DNA from: DASQZK01 sp963732905
GTDB taxonomy: Bacteria; Bacteroidota; Bacteroidia; Bacteroidales; GCA-2748055
Direction: 5' to 3'
Length of the DNA stretch: 64,000 nt
Assembly: GCA_963732905.1 (NCBI GenBank)
Contig: CAVTBM010000012.1
Location: 248,001 to 312,000 of the forward strand
The notes under the pieces were generated by a model. The model did not search any database. It was not told the DNA's origin and worked only from the letters and a program-made list of their open reading frames with translations. Numbering within the stretch: the first letter of the stretch is position 1; the number at the start of each line of letters is the position of its first letter. This document shows, piece after piece, positions 1-8,647 of this stretch. The translations under genes were made by a program, and so were the position numbers.

Positions 1-1
1 C

Positions 2-214
2 CGTTTGCTCGCCGATGGTGAGATCAAACCGGCATGCGTGCAGGCCTGTCCTGCAGGAGCCCTGGTATTCGGCGACATGAACGATCCTGAGAGCAGGGTT
101 TCAAAACTGATGAAAGACCCGAGAAACTATCATCTGCTCGAAGAGATTCATACCCTGCCATCGGTTGGTTACCTGACCCAGGTCAGGAATAAGCCGGAAG
201 GAAATAAATCGTAA
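2..214 (+). CDS. actB: ActB C-terminal end (alternative complex III iron-sulfur subunit), partial
   Basis: The open frame enters from the left edge and encodes the last 70 or so residues of an iron-sulfur protein. The segment CVQACPAGALVFGD is the final cluster-binding region of the PsrB/NrfC-like ferredoxin domain that ends ActB. ActB is the large periplasmic-side subunit of alternative complex III, a quinol:electron-acceptor oxidoreductase, in which a degenerate molybdopterin-type domain is fused to this ferredoxin domain. The identity rests on the cysteine motif and on the directly following actC, actD, actE and actF genes, 21 bases downstream. The start and most of the protein lie outside the window, so the number of clusters cannot be judged. 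Confidence 0.88.
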   Translation, partial: RLLADGEIKPACVQACPAGALVFGDMNDPESRVSKLMKDPRNYHLLEEIHTLPSVGYLTQVRNKPEGNKS

Positions 215-235
215 CCTTAAATAACTGACCTGCTC

Positions 236-1597
236 ATGTATAACAGATTTCTCAGAGGTTCCTTAATTGAAGGCGAGAAGACGTACTCACAGATCAGTCG
301 TGAGATTCTCAGGCCCATGGAGGAGAAGACCGGCAGGTGGTGGTTTGCGGCCATGACCCTGGCCACCCTGGCCACCCTTTGGGGCATGGTGGCTATTTAT
401 GTGACGGTATCACAGGGTATCGGTACCTGGGGAGTAAACAATACTGTAGCCTGGGGATGGGCCATTGTAAATTTTGTTTGGTGGATAGGTATCGGGCATG
501 CCGGTACAGCCTTTTCGATTTTTCTCCTTATTCTCCGGCAGAGATGGAGAACATCCATCAACCGGTCTGCTGAAGCAATGACCGTTGTGGCGGTAGGTTG
601 TGCGGCTCTTTTTCCGGCCCTTCACATGGGGCGTGTATGGCTGGCCTTTTTCATTTTCCCTTATCCTAACACCCGCGGCCCTCTCTGGGTAAATTTTAAC
701 TCGCCGCTTTTCTGGGATTTTTCGGCTATCACGGCATACCTGCTCATCTCAGCTTCCTTTTGGTACCTGGGTATGTTGCCCGATTTTGCCACCATCCGTG
801 ACAGGGCAACATCCAAAATCCGAAAAGCCATATACGGCTTCTTCGCCATGGGCTGGACAGGCTCCTCCAAAGAGTGGATGCGTTTTGATTCACTGGGGTT
901 TATCCTGGGAGGGATTGCAGCTGTTCTGGTGGTTTCCGTGCATTCTATCGTAGCTACAGACTTTGCTGCATCCATTGAACCGGGCTGGCATACAACCATT
1001 TTTCCTCCTTACTTCGTGATCGGTGCTATTTTTTCCGGCTTTGCAATGGTCATGACACTCATGGTCATCATGAGAAAAATATATCATCTCAATGATTACA
1101 TCACCGACAATCACCTGGATGCCATCGCCAGGATTTTGATATTTATATCACTCATCATGGGTACATCCTATATGACGGAAATATTCATCGCCTGGTATTC
1201 ATCGAACACCTATGAGATGTATACCTTTTTCCATAACCTCCTGACCGGTGAGTATGCCGTTCCCTTCTGGATTATGCTGATTTGTAATGCCATCATCCCT
1301 CAGTTTTTCTGGTTCAAAAAGATCAGGAAAAATCCATGGACATTGCTCATCATCTCCCTGGTGATCAATATCGGGATGTGGTTTGAAAGGTATAATATTG
1401 TCGTAGGTTCACTCACCAAGGATTTTCTGCCCTCAAACTGGGCTACCTATTCACCCACCTGGGTTGAGGTAGGCGCATACGTTGGCACACTCGGTATGTT
1501 CGCTTCTTTCATACTTCTCTTCTTCAGATATATCCCGGTAATTGCTGTAAGCGAGGTGAAAGGTGTACTGAAGGTGGGCAGCAGGAAAGAAGATTAA
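236..1597 (+). CDS. actC: ActC, NrfD-like membrane subunit of alternative complex III
   Basis: This 453-residue protein is almost entirely hydrophobic, with about ten membrane helices. It has the composition of the NrfD/PsrC family (for example GIGHAGTAFSIFLL near residue 90 and a PNTRGPLWVNF loop near 145). In alternative complex III, ActC is one of two NrfD-like subunits that hold the quinol site in the cytoplasmic membrane and pass electrons to the ActB clusters. The length is normal for the family. It starts at an ATG 21 bases after actB and is followed after 19 bases by actD, so it is part of one operon. No Shine-Dalgarno sequence is evident, which is usual in Bacteroidota. Confidence 0.93.
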   Translation: MYNRFLRGSLIEGEKTYSQISREILRPMEEKTGRWWFAAMTLATLATLWGMVAIYVTVSQGIGTWGVNNTVAWGWAIVNFVWWIGIGHAGTAFSIFLLILRQRWRTSINRSAEAMTVVAVGCAALFPALHMGRVWLAFFIFPYPNTRGPLWVNFNSPLFWDFSAITAYLLISASFWYLGMLPDFATIRDRATSKIRKAIYGFFAMGWTGSSKEWMRFDSLGFILGGIAAVLVVSVHSIVATDFAASIEPGWHTTIFPPYFVIGAIFSGFAMVMTLMVIMRKIYHLNDYITDNHLDAIARILIFISLIMGTSYMTEIFIAWYSSNTYEMYTFFHNLLTGEYAVPFWIMLICNAIIPQFFWFKKIRKNPWTLLIISLVINIGMWFERYNIVVGSLTKDFLPSNWATYSPTWVEVGAYVGTLGMFASFILLFFRYIPVIAVSEVKGVLKVGSRKED

Positions 1598-1616
1598 ATA
1601 TAAACAGACAGATATT

Positions 1617-2156
1617 ATGGCCGGTAAATTTATATCAGGGGTTTTCAGCGAGGAGGATAAAATGTTATCTTCCTTGAAAAAGCTGCTTCAGGAAGGGTAT
1701 ACTATTTATGATGTTTATATGCCCTACCCGGTGCATGAAGTACTGCATCTGCTCAAGAGAAAATCGAGGATCCCGACGGCAGCTTATTTTTATGGACTTT
1801 TTGGCGCCGCTGCCGTTCTGGCCTTCCTGTATTTCGCCGCAGTTCTGAACTGGCCAATTCATTATGGTGGGAAACCCTTCAACTCCTTTCCTTCTTTTAT
1901 TGTCATTACCGTTGTTATCACAATACTAATTGTAACCATTGCCAGCCTGGTGACTTTTTCAGCCGTTTCGGGACTGTTCCCCGGCAATGTGAAGCAGATA
2001 CCTGATATCAGGATTACCGATGATAAATTCGTCATTGTCGTGGATGTGAATTTGCTGGAAAAGGAGAAATCCACGGACGCGGGAAGAATCCTGAGTGCTG
2101 AAGGAGCTGAGGAGGTAAACGATTTGCAAATTGAGGATACTAAAAGCAATCATTAA
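1617..2156 (+). CDS. actD: ActD, DUF3341 membrane subunit of alternative complex III
   Basis: This 179-residue protein has a soluble N-terminal part (residues 1-55, including YDVYMPYPVHEV), two membrane helices (about 60-80 and 95-120) and a charged C-terminal tail. That layout, and the YPVHE-type motif, match the DUF3341/ActD family, a small structural subunit of alternative complex III. It lies between actC and the cytochrome gene actE, with 19 and 3 bases of spacing, so translation is probably coupled. ActD has no known cofactor in the family and none is visible here. Confidence 0.92.
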   Translation: MAGKFISGVFSEEDKMLSSLKKLLQEGYTIYDVYMPYPVHEVLHLLKRKSRIPTAAYFYGLFGAAAVLAFLYFAAVLNWPIHYGGKPFNSFPSFIVITVVITILIVTIASLVTFSAVSGLFPGNVKQIPDIRITDDKFVIVVDVNLLEKEKSTDAGRILSAEGAEEVNDLQIEDTKSNH

Positions 2157-2159
2157 CAA

Positions 2160-2750
2160 ATGGGAAGAAACAGGACATACCTTTCATCTGCCGCTCTGAT
2201 CATCCTGCTGGTAACTGGGTGCGACAGAAACAGGAATCACCCCGGATGGGACTATTTCCCGGATATGTTTTATTCCAAGGCCTACGAGACGTACGCCCCG
2301 AATCCGAATTTTGAAGACAGTACCACGATGAGGACACCTGTTGAAGGGACGATTTCGCGTGAATTTACTCCGTTTCAATATACCAATAGTCCTGAAGACC
2401 GGATCAGGGCGGGGGAGGAGCTGAAGAATCCCCTTGAGATCAACCAGGCTGTCATCGACCGGGGGAAACATGAGTTCATGACCTTCTGCGTAGGCTGCCA
2501 TGGAGTTAAGGGCGACGGTAACGGTTACCTCCATTCCAGTGGTTTGTATATTGTTGTTCCAAGGTCGCTTGTCGGTGAGGAAGTCAGGAATCTCAGGGAC
2601 GGGGAGATCTATCATACCATAACTCTGGGTTTCGGATCAATGGGTGCGCATGGCTCCCAGATCCGGCCTGAAGACCGGTGGAAGATCATCGCCTATATCA
2701 GAAATGTACTTCAGCCTGAGGCACTCCGGGATACGACCATCAGCCATTGA
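2160..2750 (+). CDS. actE: ActE, monohaem cytochrome c lipoprotein of alternative complex III
   Basis: The 196-residue product begins with a lipoprotein signal (lipobox LVTGC, Cys21) and carries one haem c site, CVGCH at residues 110-114. A Met in GSMGAH (residue 161) is the likely distal ligand. ActE is the monohaem cytochrome of alternative complex III and is expected to hand electrons to a mobile carrier or directly to the caa3 oxidase encoded further on. It starts 3 bases after the actD stop. The lipid anchor fits a cytochrome held at the outer face of the inner membrane. Confidence 0.93.
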   Translation: MGRNRTYLSSAALIILLVTGCDRNRNHPGWDYFPDMFYSKAYETYAPNPNFEDSTTMRTPVEGTISREFTPFQYTNSPEDRIRAGEELKNPLEINQAVIDRGKHEFMTFCVGCHGVKGDGNGYLHSSGLYIVVPRSLVGEEVRNLRDGEIYHTITLGFGSMGAHGSQIRPEDRWKIIAYIRNVLQPEALRDTTISH

Positions 2751-2788
2751 TTCAGTGACAGGGAACGTTTAAATCAAAATCAAAAGAC

Positions 2789-3952
2789 ATGAAGGAAGAA
2801 TTCAAAGTATCAATGTCCTTCCGGGTTATAGCCGCTCTTCTTGCCCTTCTCGGACTCGCGGTGATGGTGTACGGCCTGATCACGGATCCCCGCAGAGGTT
2901 GGGCAGATTACCTTTTGAACAATTATTATTTTCTGTCGCTGTCACTCGGAGGCGTTTTCTTTATTGTAATTCAGTATATCTCCCAGTCGGGATGGTCTGC
3001 CGGCTTCAAAAGAATTCCGGAGGCCATGATGGCATACCTTCCTGTGGCTGCAGTATTCTTCCTTTTGATTTTCTTTGGGATACATGCACTCTATAGCTGG
3101 AGCCATGAGGATGTTGTTGCTGCCGATAAAGTTATGAGCCATAAGCAGATATATCTAAATATTCCTTTTTTCTACCTGCGACTTATCCTGGTTTTTGCAC
3201 TCTGGTTTCTTTTCGCACGTATCCTCAGGCGGCTTTCATTGAAGGAAGATGAATACGGCGGCACCGGATACTTCATGAAAAGCGAGTACTATTCCCGGAT
3301 CTACTTTTTTATTCTGGCCATTACCTTTATTTTCGCCACTTTCGACTGGATCATGTCGATCGATGTTCACTGGTATTCAACGGTTTTCGCTCTCAAGAAT
3401 ATGATATCTGCCTTTCTTCACGGTGTCTCCGTGATTATTCTGATCCTGTTTATACTGAACAGGCAGGGTTACTTTCCTTTTCTTAACAAATATCATCTTC
3501 ATGATTTTTCGCGCTACCTTTTCATGCTGGGCATTATCTGGGGTTACCTCTGGTTTGTTCAGTTTATGCTGATCTGGTACGGTAATCTTCCGGAAGAAAC
3601 CGTGTACTATTATTTCCGGTGGCAGGATGGTTGGAAAGCGCTCTTTTTCTCAGAGATCCTCCTGAACTGGGCGGTACCGTTCTTTGTTCTTTTACCTGTA
3701 AGTGCGAGCAGAAACAGGACGCTTATGACCATCGTGATCTTCTTCCTGATCATTGGTCAGTATGTAGAACAATTTCTGCAGATCGTTCCCGGGGTGACAG
3801 GTCAGTTGCAGTTCGGATTCATTGAGGTGGGCAGTTTCATTGGTTTTGCGGGACTTTTTATGCTGGTTGTGTTTACGGCCCTGTCGCAGGCGAAAATCAT
3901 CCCGGTCCATCATCCGTATCTCCAGGAAAGTCTGGAGCACGAGTTTTCCTAA
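2789..3952 (+). CDS. actF: ActF, membrane subunit of alternative complex III
   Basis: This 387-residue integral membrane protein has about ten helices and matches ActF, a shorter paralogue of the ActC/NrfD fold. Landmarks are the ALYSWSHED loop near residue 105, a TFDWIMSIDVHWYST segment near 190, and WGYLWFVQFMLIWYGN near 250, all typical of the quinol:cytochrome c oxidoreductase quinone-binding subunit 2 family. It follows actE after 38 bases and is the last recognised ACIII gene. An ActA-type pentahaem cytochrome, if present, must lie left of the window. Confidence 0.92.
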   Translation: MKEEFKVSMSFRVIAALLALLGLAVMVYGLITDPRRGWADYLLNNYYFLSLSLGGVFFIVIQYISQSGWSAGFKRIPEAMMAYLPVAAVFFLLIFFGIHALYSWSHEDVVAADKVMSHKQIYLNIPFFYLRLILVFALWFLFARILRRLSLKEDEYGGTGYFMKSEYYSRIYFFILAITFIFATFDWIMSIDVHWYSTVFALKNMISAFLHGVSVIILILFILNRQGYFPFLNKYHLHDFSRYLFMLGIIWGYLWFVQFMLIWYGNLPEETVYYYFRWQDGWKALFFSEILLNWAVPFFVLLPVSASRNRTLMTIVIFFLIIGQYVEQFLQIVPGVTGQLQFGFIEVGSFIGFAGLFMLVVFTALSQAKIIPVHHPYLQESLEHEFS

Positions 3953-3964
3953 ATACTTATTGTT

Positions 3965-4810
3965 GTGACGGCAGGAAAGCTTTACCACATAGTTAGGGTA
4001 CTCTCCCTGGATGTTGTCGGGGGAGTCCTGGCAGGTTCGGTTTTCGCAGCCCGGATCATGGAAACCCGCCTGCCATGGTACTACCTGGCCGTAATAGGAA
4101 TGACCACCTGGTTGGTCTACCTTAGCGATCACCTGATCGACGGGATTAAGAAAAAGGGCCAGACAGCCTACGAAGTCCATCGCATATTTTACAAATACAG
4201 AACTCCGGTTATCCTTGTGATTCTGGTTGTCGGTATCTTTGATTTCAGGCTTGCTCTTTATACTCTTCCCTTTGGTATTATTGAACTCGGACTGATCACC
4301 GGAGCAGCCACCTTACTCTATCTTTTATTAGCCTTTATTATAGCCGGGGATATCAAGGTCCTGTTTATTAAGGAACTCTGGATCTCTGTCATCTATACAA
4401 TTGCCCTCTGGGGAGGTCCGGTGATCTACTCAGGAAACCATGCTGAGAGCTGGCAGATCATGCTGATAATCAGCTATGGGTTGCTCGTGCTGGCAAACGT
4501 TTTATCATACAGCTATTTTGAATACGAGAACGATGTGGCTGATCATGAACATACTTTTGCAGTGGATTTTGGAGCGGGACTCACACGATATATGATCATC
4601 GGAATTTTAGTTGTCTCTCTCGTAATCTGGCTGATCTGCAGTGTATGGTTTGGCCACCCCGGGCTGGCGGAGCAGATCATCCTTGGACTTATGACTACAG
4701 GATTATTTTCACTGATGGTTTTCAGCAGGGTATTTAAAAGTTCCCGCTCCTACGGGATTATTGCTGACGCCCTGTTTCTATTGCCTTTTCTCGTTTTGGC
4801 AGCGCATTGA
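3965..4810 (+). CDS. UbiA-superfamily-like membrane protein
   Basis: This 281-residue polytopic protein starts at GTG 12 bases after actF and so is probably cotranscribed with it. Two aspartate-rich segments sit where UbiA prenyltransferases bind metal-diphosphate. One is DHLID at residues 55-59. The other is ENDVADHEHTFAVDFG at residues 188-203, which closely resembles the second UbiA motif (NDxxD followed by T-AV-G). The first motif is shorter than the canonical NDxxDxxxD, so the substrate cannot be predicted and the protein may have diverged from catalysis. By family, UbiA enzymes attach prenyl chains to quinone or haem precursors. The 3' end overlaps the convergent symporter gene by 53 bases. 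Confidence 0.6.
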   Translation: MTAGKLYHIVRVLSLDVVGGVLAGSVFAARIMETRLPWYYLAVIGMTTWLVYLSDHLIDGIKKKGQTAYEVHRIFYKYRTPVILVILVVGIFDFRLALYTLPFGIIELGLITGAATLLYLLLAFIIAGDIKVLFIKELWISVIYTIALWGGPVIYSGNHAESWQIMLIISYGLLVLANVLSYSYFEYENDVADHEHTFAVDFGAGLTRYMIIGILVVSLVIWLICSVWFGHPGLAEQIILGLMTTGLFSLMVFSRVFKSSRSYGIIADALFLLPFLVLAAH

Positions 4811-5666
4811 TTTTTTTTATGCCATATCCGAGAAAGGCTGTAGTAAAGAAGGAGAACGAACCGTAGATCACCGGAACAATCGCCATAGCAGGGCTGTCCA
4901 GAAGGGTTGTGGAAACAAAAATAGCCAGGGCGCTGTTCTGCAGCCCGACTTCAACAGAGATGGTAAACTGGTTCCGTGAATTCAATCGCAGTGATTTTGC
5001 GACACCCCATCCGGCCAGCATAGAGAAGATATTTAAAAACAGGGCAGGAAGAAAAAGTTCAAGATAACCTATCAGATGAGCCGATTCTTCTCTCTGGTCG
5101 ATAAATATCACTCCGGAAAAAACGCCAAGCAATAACATCGGAAGTATGTATCTGAGAGGTTTCTCCAGGGAAATGGCAAACCGGGGCATGTAATGCCTGA
5201 TCAGGACTCCGATGGTTGCAGGAACAGCGGTTACAAGAAAAATATTGAGAATGGTATCGGGGACAGGCAGGTGAATAGCTGAATGCTGGCCCATGAAAAA
5301 CCATAAAGCCATGCTTAGGATAAGGGGAATGGTTATGAGGGTGATCAGGCTGTTCAGAACGGTAATGGAAATCGACAATGCAACATTTCCCCTGAGAAGG
5401 AAATTCACCAGGTTGGACGTGGCCCCGCCCGGGCAGGATGCGATGAGGATCAGTCCGACCTTGTAAACCGGATCGACAGGTATTAAAAGGTCAATACCAA
5501 AAGCAATCAGAGGAAGCAGGAACATCTGACAGAATAATCCGACGATTACAGCTTTGGGATACAGGAAAATATGCCTGAAATCTTTGAACTCTATTGATAA
5601 TCCCGTCCCGAGTGTAATGATGCCAAGGGTAAAAGGAAGGAGGTAATCTGAAAATAGATTTTCCAT
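4758..5666 (-). CDS. Bile acid:sodium symporter family (BASS) transporter
   Basis: The product is a 302-residue membrane protein with about nine or ten helices. It has the BASS-family features SCPGGATSNLVNFLLRGN, the glycine-rich crossover near residue 100, and VEVGLQNSALAIF near residue 245. These sodium-coupled carriers import organic anions; the substrate here is unknown. The ATG at 5666 is preferred over one 17 codons upstream because MENLFSDYLLPFTLGIITLG aligns with the usual family N-terminus. The gene stands alone on the - strand and overlaps the convergent UbiA-like gene by 53 bases. Nothing ties it functionally to the respiratory genes on either side. Confidence 0.85.
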   Translation of the reverse strand: MENLFSDYLLPFTLGIITLGTGLSIEFKDFRHIFLYPKAVIVGLFCQMFLLPLIAFGIDLLIPVDPVYKVGLILIASCPGGATSNLVNFLLRGNVALSISITVLNSLITLITIPLILSMALWFFMGQHSAIHLPVPDTILNIFLVTAVPATIGVLIRHYMPRFAISLEKPLRYILPMLLLGVFSGVIFIDQREESAHLIGYLELFLPALFLNIFSMLAGWGVAKSLRLNSRNQFTISVEVGLQNSALAIFVSTTLLDSPAMAIVPVIYGSFSFFTTAFLGYGIKKINALPKREKAIETGRQQ

Positions 5667-5842
5667 AGGCTTTAAAGGAACAACAAAAATAATGAAATTG
5701 AAAGCAAACATTGTCAACTTTCACTATGTTTATTAAGGGTATAATTTGCAGGGAGTTATAATATGAATTCATGCACAGAGATACTTCCCTGGTCATTCCG
5801 GAAGCGAACCGGCAAATGCCTTAAGAACAATTTTTTCAGATT

Positions 5843-6484
5843 ATGACCAGAATTTATAACCGCCATGGTTTTATAGTAATTGAACTTATCGCTGTTTATA
5901 TCGGTTTGCCTCTGCTTTACTTTTTTAATTTAATCCCTTTCCATAAATCAATCCCTCTGTTACTCGTTTTTTTTATATTTCTATTCATTCTTTTTAGCAA
6001 CCGGGATTTTGACAGGAGGAAGTTTGGTCTCAATGGTTTCAGGAACTGGAAACCGGTCATCCTGCGTTTTGTCCTGTTTGCTGTTGGGACAACGATTCTC
6101 GTTTGGGTATTCGCCCCTTCCAAATTTTTTATTTTGCCGAGGACGAATACCGGTTTATGGCTGATTATCATGGCATTTTATCCTTTATGGTCGGCTTTCC
6201 CGCAGGAATTGATATACCGGGTATGGTTTTTTAACCGTTACAGGGTTCTGTTCAGGCGGGAATGGACTTTCATGCTTACCAATGCTGTTCTTTTTTCGTT
6301 CTCTCATATTATTTTCAGAAACTGGCTGGCCCTGGCCCTGACTTTAGTCGGAGGGCTGATTTTTGCCTATACGTATAAGCGCAGTCAGTCGCTGTTAGCG
6401 GTTTTCTTCGAGCATACCCTGTATGGTGATTTCATTTTTACAGTGGGTATCGGGCAGTTTTTCTATATGTCTCTTAACCACTGA
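5843..6484 (+). CDS. CPBP (Abi/Rce1-like) family intramembrane protein, possibly inactive
   Basis: This 213-residue protein has about six membrane helices. It shows the Rce1/CPBP pattern with deviations: QELIYR at residues 121-126 replaces the canonical EExxxR, FSFSH at 151-155 fits FxxxH, and the third motif is HTLYGD (191-196) rather than HxxxN. In the family, the glutamates and histidines form the active site of an intramembrane protease. With the first Glu changed to Gln and the third motif shifted, activity is doubtful. It is a single gene between the symporter and the ctaB end of the oxidase operon. No promoter was recognised. Confidence 0.7.
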   Translation: MTRIYNRHGFIVIELIAVYIGLPLLYFFNLIPFHKSIPLLLVFFIFLFILFSNRDFDRRKFGLNGFRNWKPVILRFVLFAVGTTILVWVFAPSKFFILPRTNTGLWLIIMAFYPLWSAFPQELIYRVWFFNRYRVLFRREWTFMLTNAVLFSFSHIIFRNWLALALTLVGGLIFAYTYKRSQSLLAVFFEHTLYGDFIFTVGIGQFFYMSLNH

Positions 6485-6503
6485 GTAAATTTTTTTATTA
6501 TTA

Positions 6504-7355
6504 TCACTGCAAGATCTTGTCAATGATAAGCAGAATCATCACGACCATGAAAAAGCTGTTCAGAAAAATGAAATATTTTCCCGGTTTAAACCGTCGTGTG
6601 TTCCAGGTCAGGAGTCCGGAAAAACCGATCATGCAGGCCAAGGTGATCACGAGCATGAAGACACGGACACCTTTATTTTCCAGGATCCCGAAGGCCGGTA
6701 ACAGCAAAGCTGTCAGGAGTGAGGCCAGGATCCAGGCGTAGGTGATTCGTGCAATCTGTGTATTTGAAAATACGGAGGTGAGGTGAGGAAGTCCGGCCTG
6801 CCGGTACTGATCCCCGTATTTAAGCATTAGCAGCCAGAAATGTGGTACCTGCCCTACAAATAGCAGAAAGGCAAGAAGCAGAGGAGTATAGTCTGCCAGA
6901 TTTCCCCCGGCGGCCGTCCAGCCGATCAGTGGTGGCATCGCGCCGGCAAGCGCTCCGGGAACCACAGCAAAGGCAGTAAAACGTTTCAGGTAGGTATAGA
7001 GTCCGTTATACCATGCGATGGTAAACAGGCCGATGATCATAGACATTGGCGAGCCGAAAATGAAAAGGAGAAGGGCTCCCCCTGCAAGGCCCAGGGAGAA
7101 GAAGAGCCAGGCTTTTGAATGGCTTATCGATCGGAGTGGAAGCGGACGTTTTTTTGTACGTTCCATCAGCAGGTCGATGTCTTTTTCCTGGATCTGGTTC
7201 AGGGCTGAAGCGGCACTTCCGAGAAGCAGGACGCCCAGAACCACCGCAATCAGCTTCAGATCTATGAACGGCCTGTAAAGAAAATAGCCTGTAAATGCTG
7301 TGAAACTGACCGGAAGGACAACGGAGAATTTCCCAAGCTTCAGGTAATCTTTCAA
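6504..7355 (-). CDS. ctaB: Protohaem IX farnesyltransferase (haem O synthase)
   Basis: This 283-residue UbiA-family enzyme of the inner membrane adds a farnesyl group to haem B to give haem O, the precursor of the haem A used by the oxidase encoded upstream. The signature runs from N53 to L72 (NQIQEKDIDLLMERTK, then KRPL), with the conserved Asp, Met, Arg-Thr and Arg-Pro residues of haem O synthases. About nine helices are visible. The gene begins 2 bases after the ctaC stop, so it is the distal gene of the - strand oxidase operon. No haem A synthase (ctaA) gene is present in the window. Confidence 0.95.
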   Translation of the reverse strand: MKDYLKLGKFSVVLPVSFTAFTGYFLYRPFIDLKLIAVVLGVLLLGSAASALNQIQEKDIDLLMERTKKRPLPLRSISHSKAWLFFSLGLAGGALLLFIFGSPMSMIIGLFTIAWYNGLYTYLKRFTAFAVVPGALAGAMPPLIGWTAAGGNLADYTPLLLAFLLFVGQVPHFWLLMLKYGDQYRQAGLPHLTSVFSNTQIARITYAWILASLLTALLLPAFGILENKGVRVFMLVITLACMIGFSGLLTWNTRRFKPGKYFIFLNSFFMVVMILLIIDKILQ

Positions 7356-7357
7356 AG

Positions 7358-8320
7358 TTAAACTCCTCCCTGCTGTTCTTTCAATGACTTTAGGTATCCG
7401 ATAATATTACTGATATCAGCATTGGTAATGACTCCTGTATAGGGTTGCATTAGCCCCTTCTGATATCCTTTAACTATCTGTGAATTAGGGTCGTAAATCG
7501 ACTGCCTTACATATGCCGAATCGATGGTAACGGTTTTTTCCTGACCGTTTTCAATCACCACCTGTTTTTCACCCCAAATTCCAAGGTATGAGGGTCCGAC
7601 CAGCTTTGATCCGTCTGAAGAGTGACAAGCTGTACATCCGTTTTTCTGCAGTATTGCAAATCCGGCGGCACCCGGCTCTTCACCCTCAGTGGCCACTGCC
7701 ACATGTGTGGTGTCGGTATACCACTTGTTAAAATCTTCTTTGGGCAATACCTCCACAGTGGAAGACATGTATGAATGTCGCAGGCCACAATATTCTGCGC
7801 AGAAAATATGATAGGATCCTTTTACCTGGGGTATGAACCACATAATCTTTTGTCGTCCGGGGACCATGTCTTCTTTCAGCCTGAATGCCGGAATATAGAA
7901 ACTATGGATCACATCAAGGGATTGAAGTTTAATGGTCACGGGTTCATTCACGGGTACATAAAGTTTGTCGGAGGTTTTCCCGTTTTCATAAGCGAAAGAA
8001 AAATTCCACATTCTTGCTGTTGCGATCACCTGCCTGGCTGTTTTTGGCGGATTTTTCATTGGTCGCCAGCCTGCCCAGCCATAGTAAAACATCAGAAGGG
8101 CAAGTACGGTGGGGATGACTGTCCACGTTACTTCCAGGGCAGTACTTCCGACGATTTGTGTAGCCTTAGGATTCCGTTTCCGGTTGTACCTCACGATGAA
8201 ATAGATCATGACAGCCGTCAGGCCGATAAGGAAGAAGAAACATATCCCAAGGATGATCATAAAGGTCTGGTCAACTTTATGAACGAAGTTTGATGCATCT
8301 GGTCCTGTGGTTGAATACAT
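7358..8320 (-). CDS. ctaC: Cytochrome c oxidase subunit II with fused cytochrome c domain (caa3 type)
   Basis: The 320-residue protein has two N-terminal helices (about 18-45 and 63-85) and a cupredoxin domain. The CuA ligands are visible: His139 in the VIHSF segment, then CAEYCGLRHSYM giving Cys174, Cys178, His182 and Met185. A cytochrome c domain follows, with haem site CTACH at 229-233. This makes the enzyme a caa3 oxidase that can take electrons through its own haem c. No signal peptide or lipobox is evident at the N-terminus. The gene lies downstream of ctaF (28 bases) and upstream of ctaB (2 bases). Confidence 0.95.
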   Translation of the reverse strand: MYSTTGPDASNFVHKVDQTFMIILGICFFFLIGLTAVMIYFIVRYNRKRNPKATQIVGSTALEVTWTVIPTVLALLMFYYGWAGWRPMKNPPKTARQVIATARMWNFSFAYENGKTSDKLYVPVNEPVTIKLQSLDVIHSFYIPAFRLKEDMVPGRQKIMWFIPQVKGSYHIFCAEYCGLRHSYMSSTVEVLPKEDFNKWYTDTTHVAVATEGEEPGAAGFAILQKNGCTACHSSDGSKLVGPSYLGIWGEKQVVIENGQEKTVTIDSAYVRQSIYDPNSQIVKGYQKGLMQPYTGVITNADISNIIGYLKSLKEQQGGV

Positions 8321-8348
8321 ATTTCAGTCGTTTGGGAGGTACAATAAT

Positions 8349-8633
8349 TTACCTGTATATATAATCTATTAAGGTAGTAAAAATAACGATCCCGATAAGA
8401 ACAATCACTCCCGACACCATAAAAGTGAAAAACCGGTTTTCAAATTTGAGGTGCATAAAAATGGTAAGTACCAGGCTCGACTTGATTACGGCGATCACAA
8501 GGGCGGCTGCAACGGTGAGTGTGCCGAGCTGTATCCGTGTAACACCCACGGAAGTCAGGGTCAGGGTTACCAGGGCGAGCAGAACCAGGAACAGGGTCTT
8601 ATAGGGTACGATATGTGTTTTTTCTTCAGGCAT
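8349..8633 (-). CDS. ctaF: Cytochrome c oxidase subunit IV family protein
   Basis: This small protein of 94 residues has three membrane helices and matches the prokaryotic cytochrome c oxidase subunit IV family, a non-catalytic subunit found in haem-copper oxidase operons. The open frame extends upstream to 8687, but the start at 8633 (MPEEKTH) is chosen because it avoids overlap with the ctaE end at 8648 and gives a normal family length. The gene sits between ctaE and ctaC, as in other Bacteroidota and Rhodothermus-type caa3 operons. Confidence 0.85.
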   Translation of the reverse strand: MPEEKTHIVPYKTLFLVLLALVTLTLTSVGVTRIQLGTLTVAAALVIAVIKSSLVLTIFMHLKFENRFFTFMVSGVIVLIGIVIFTTLIDYIYR

Positions 8634-8647
8634 AGTTTTATCATTTT

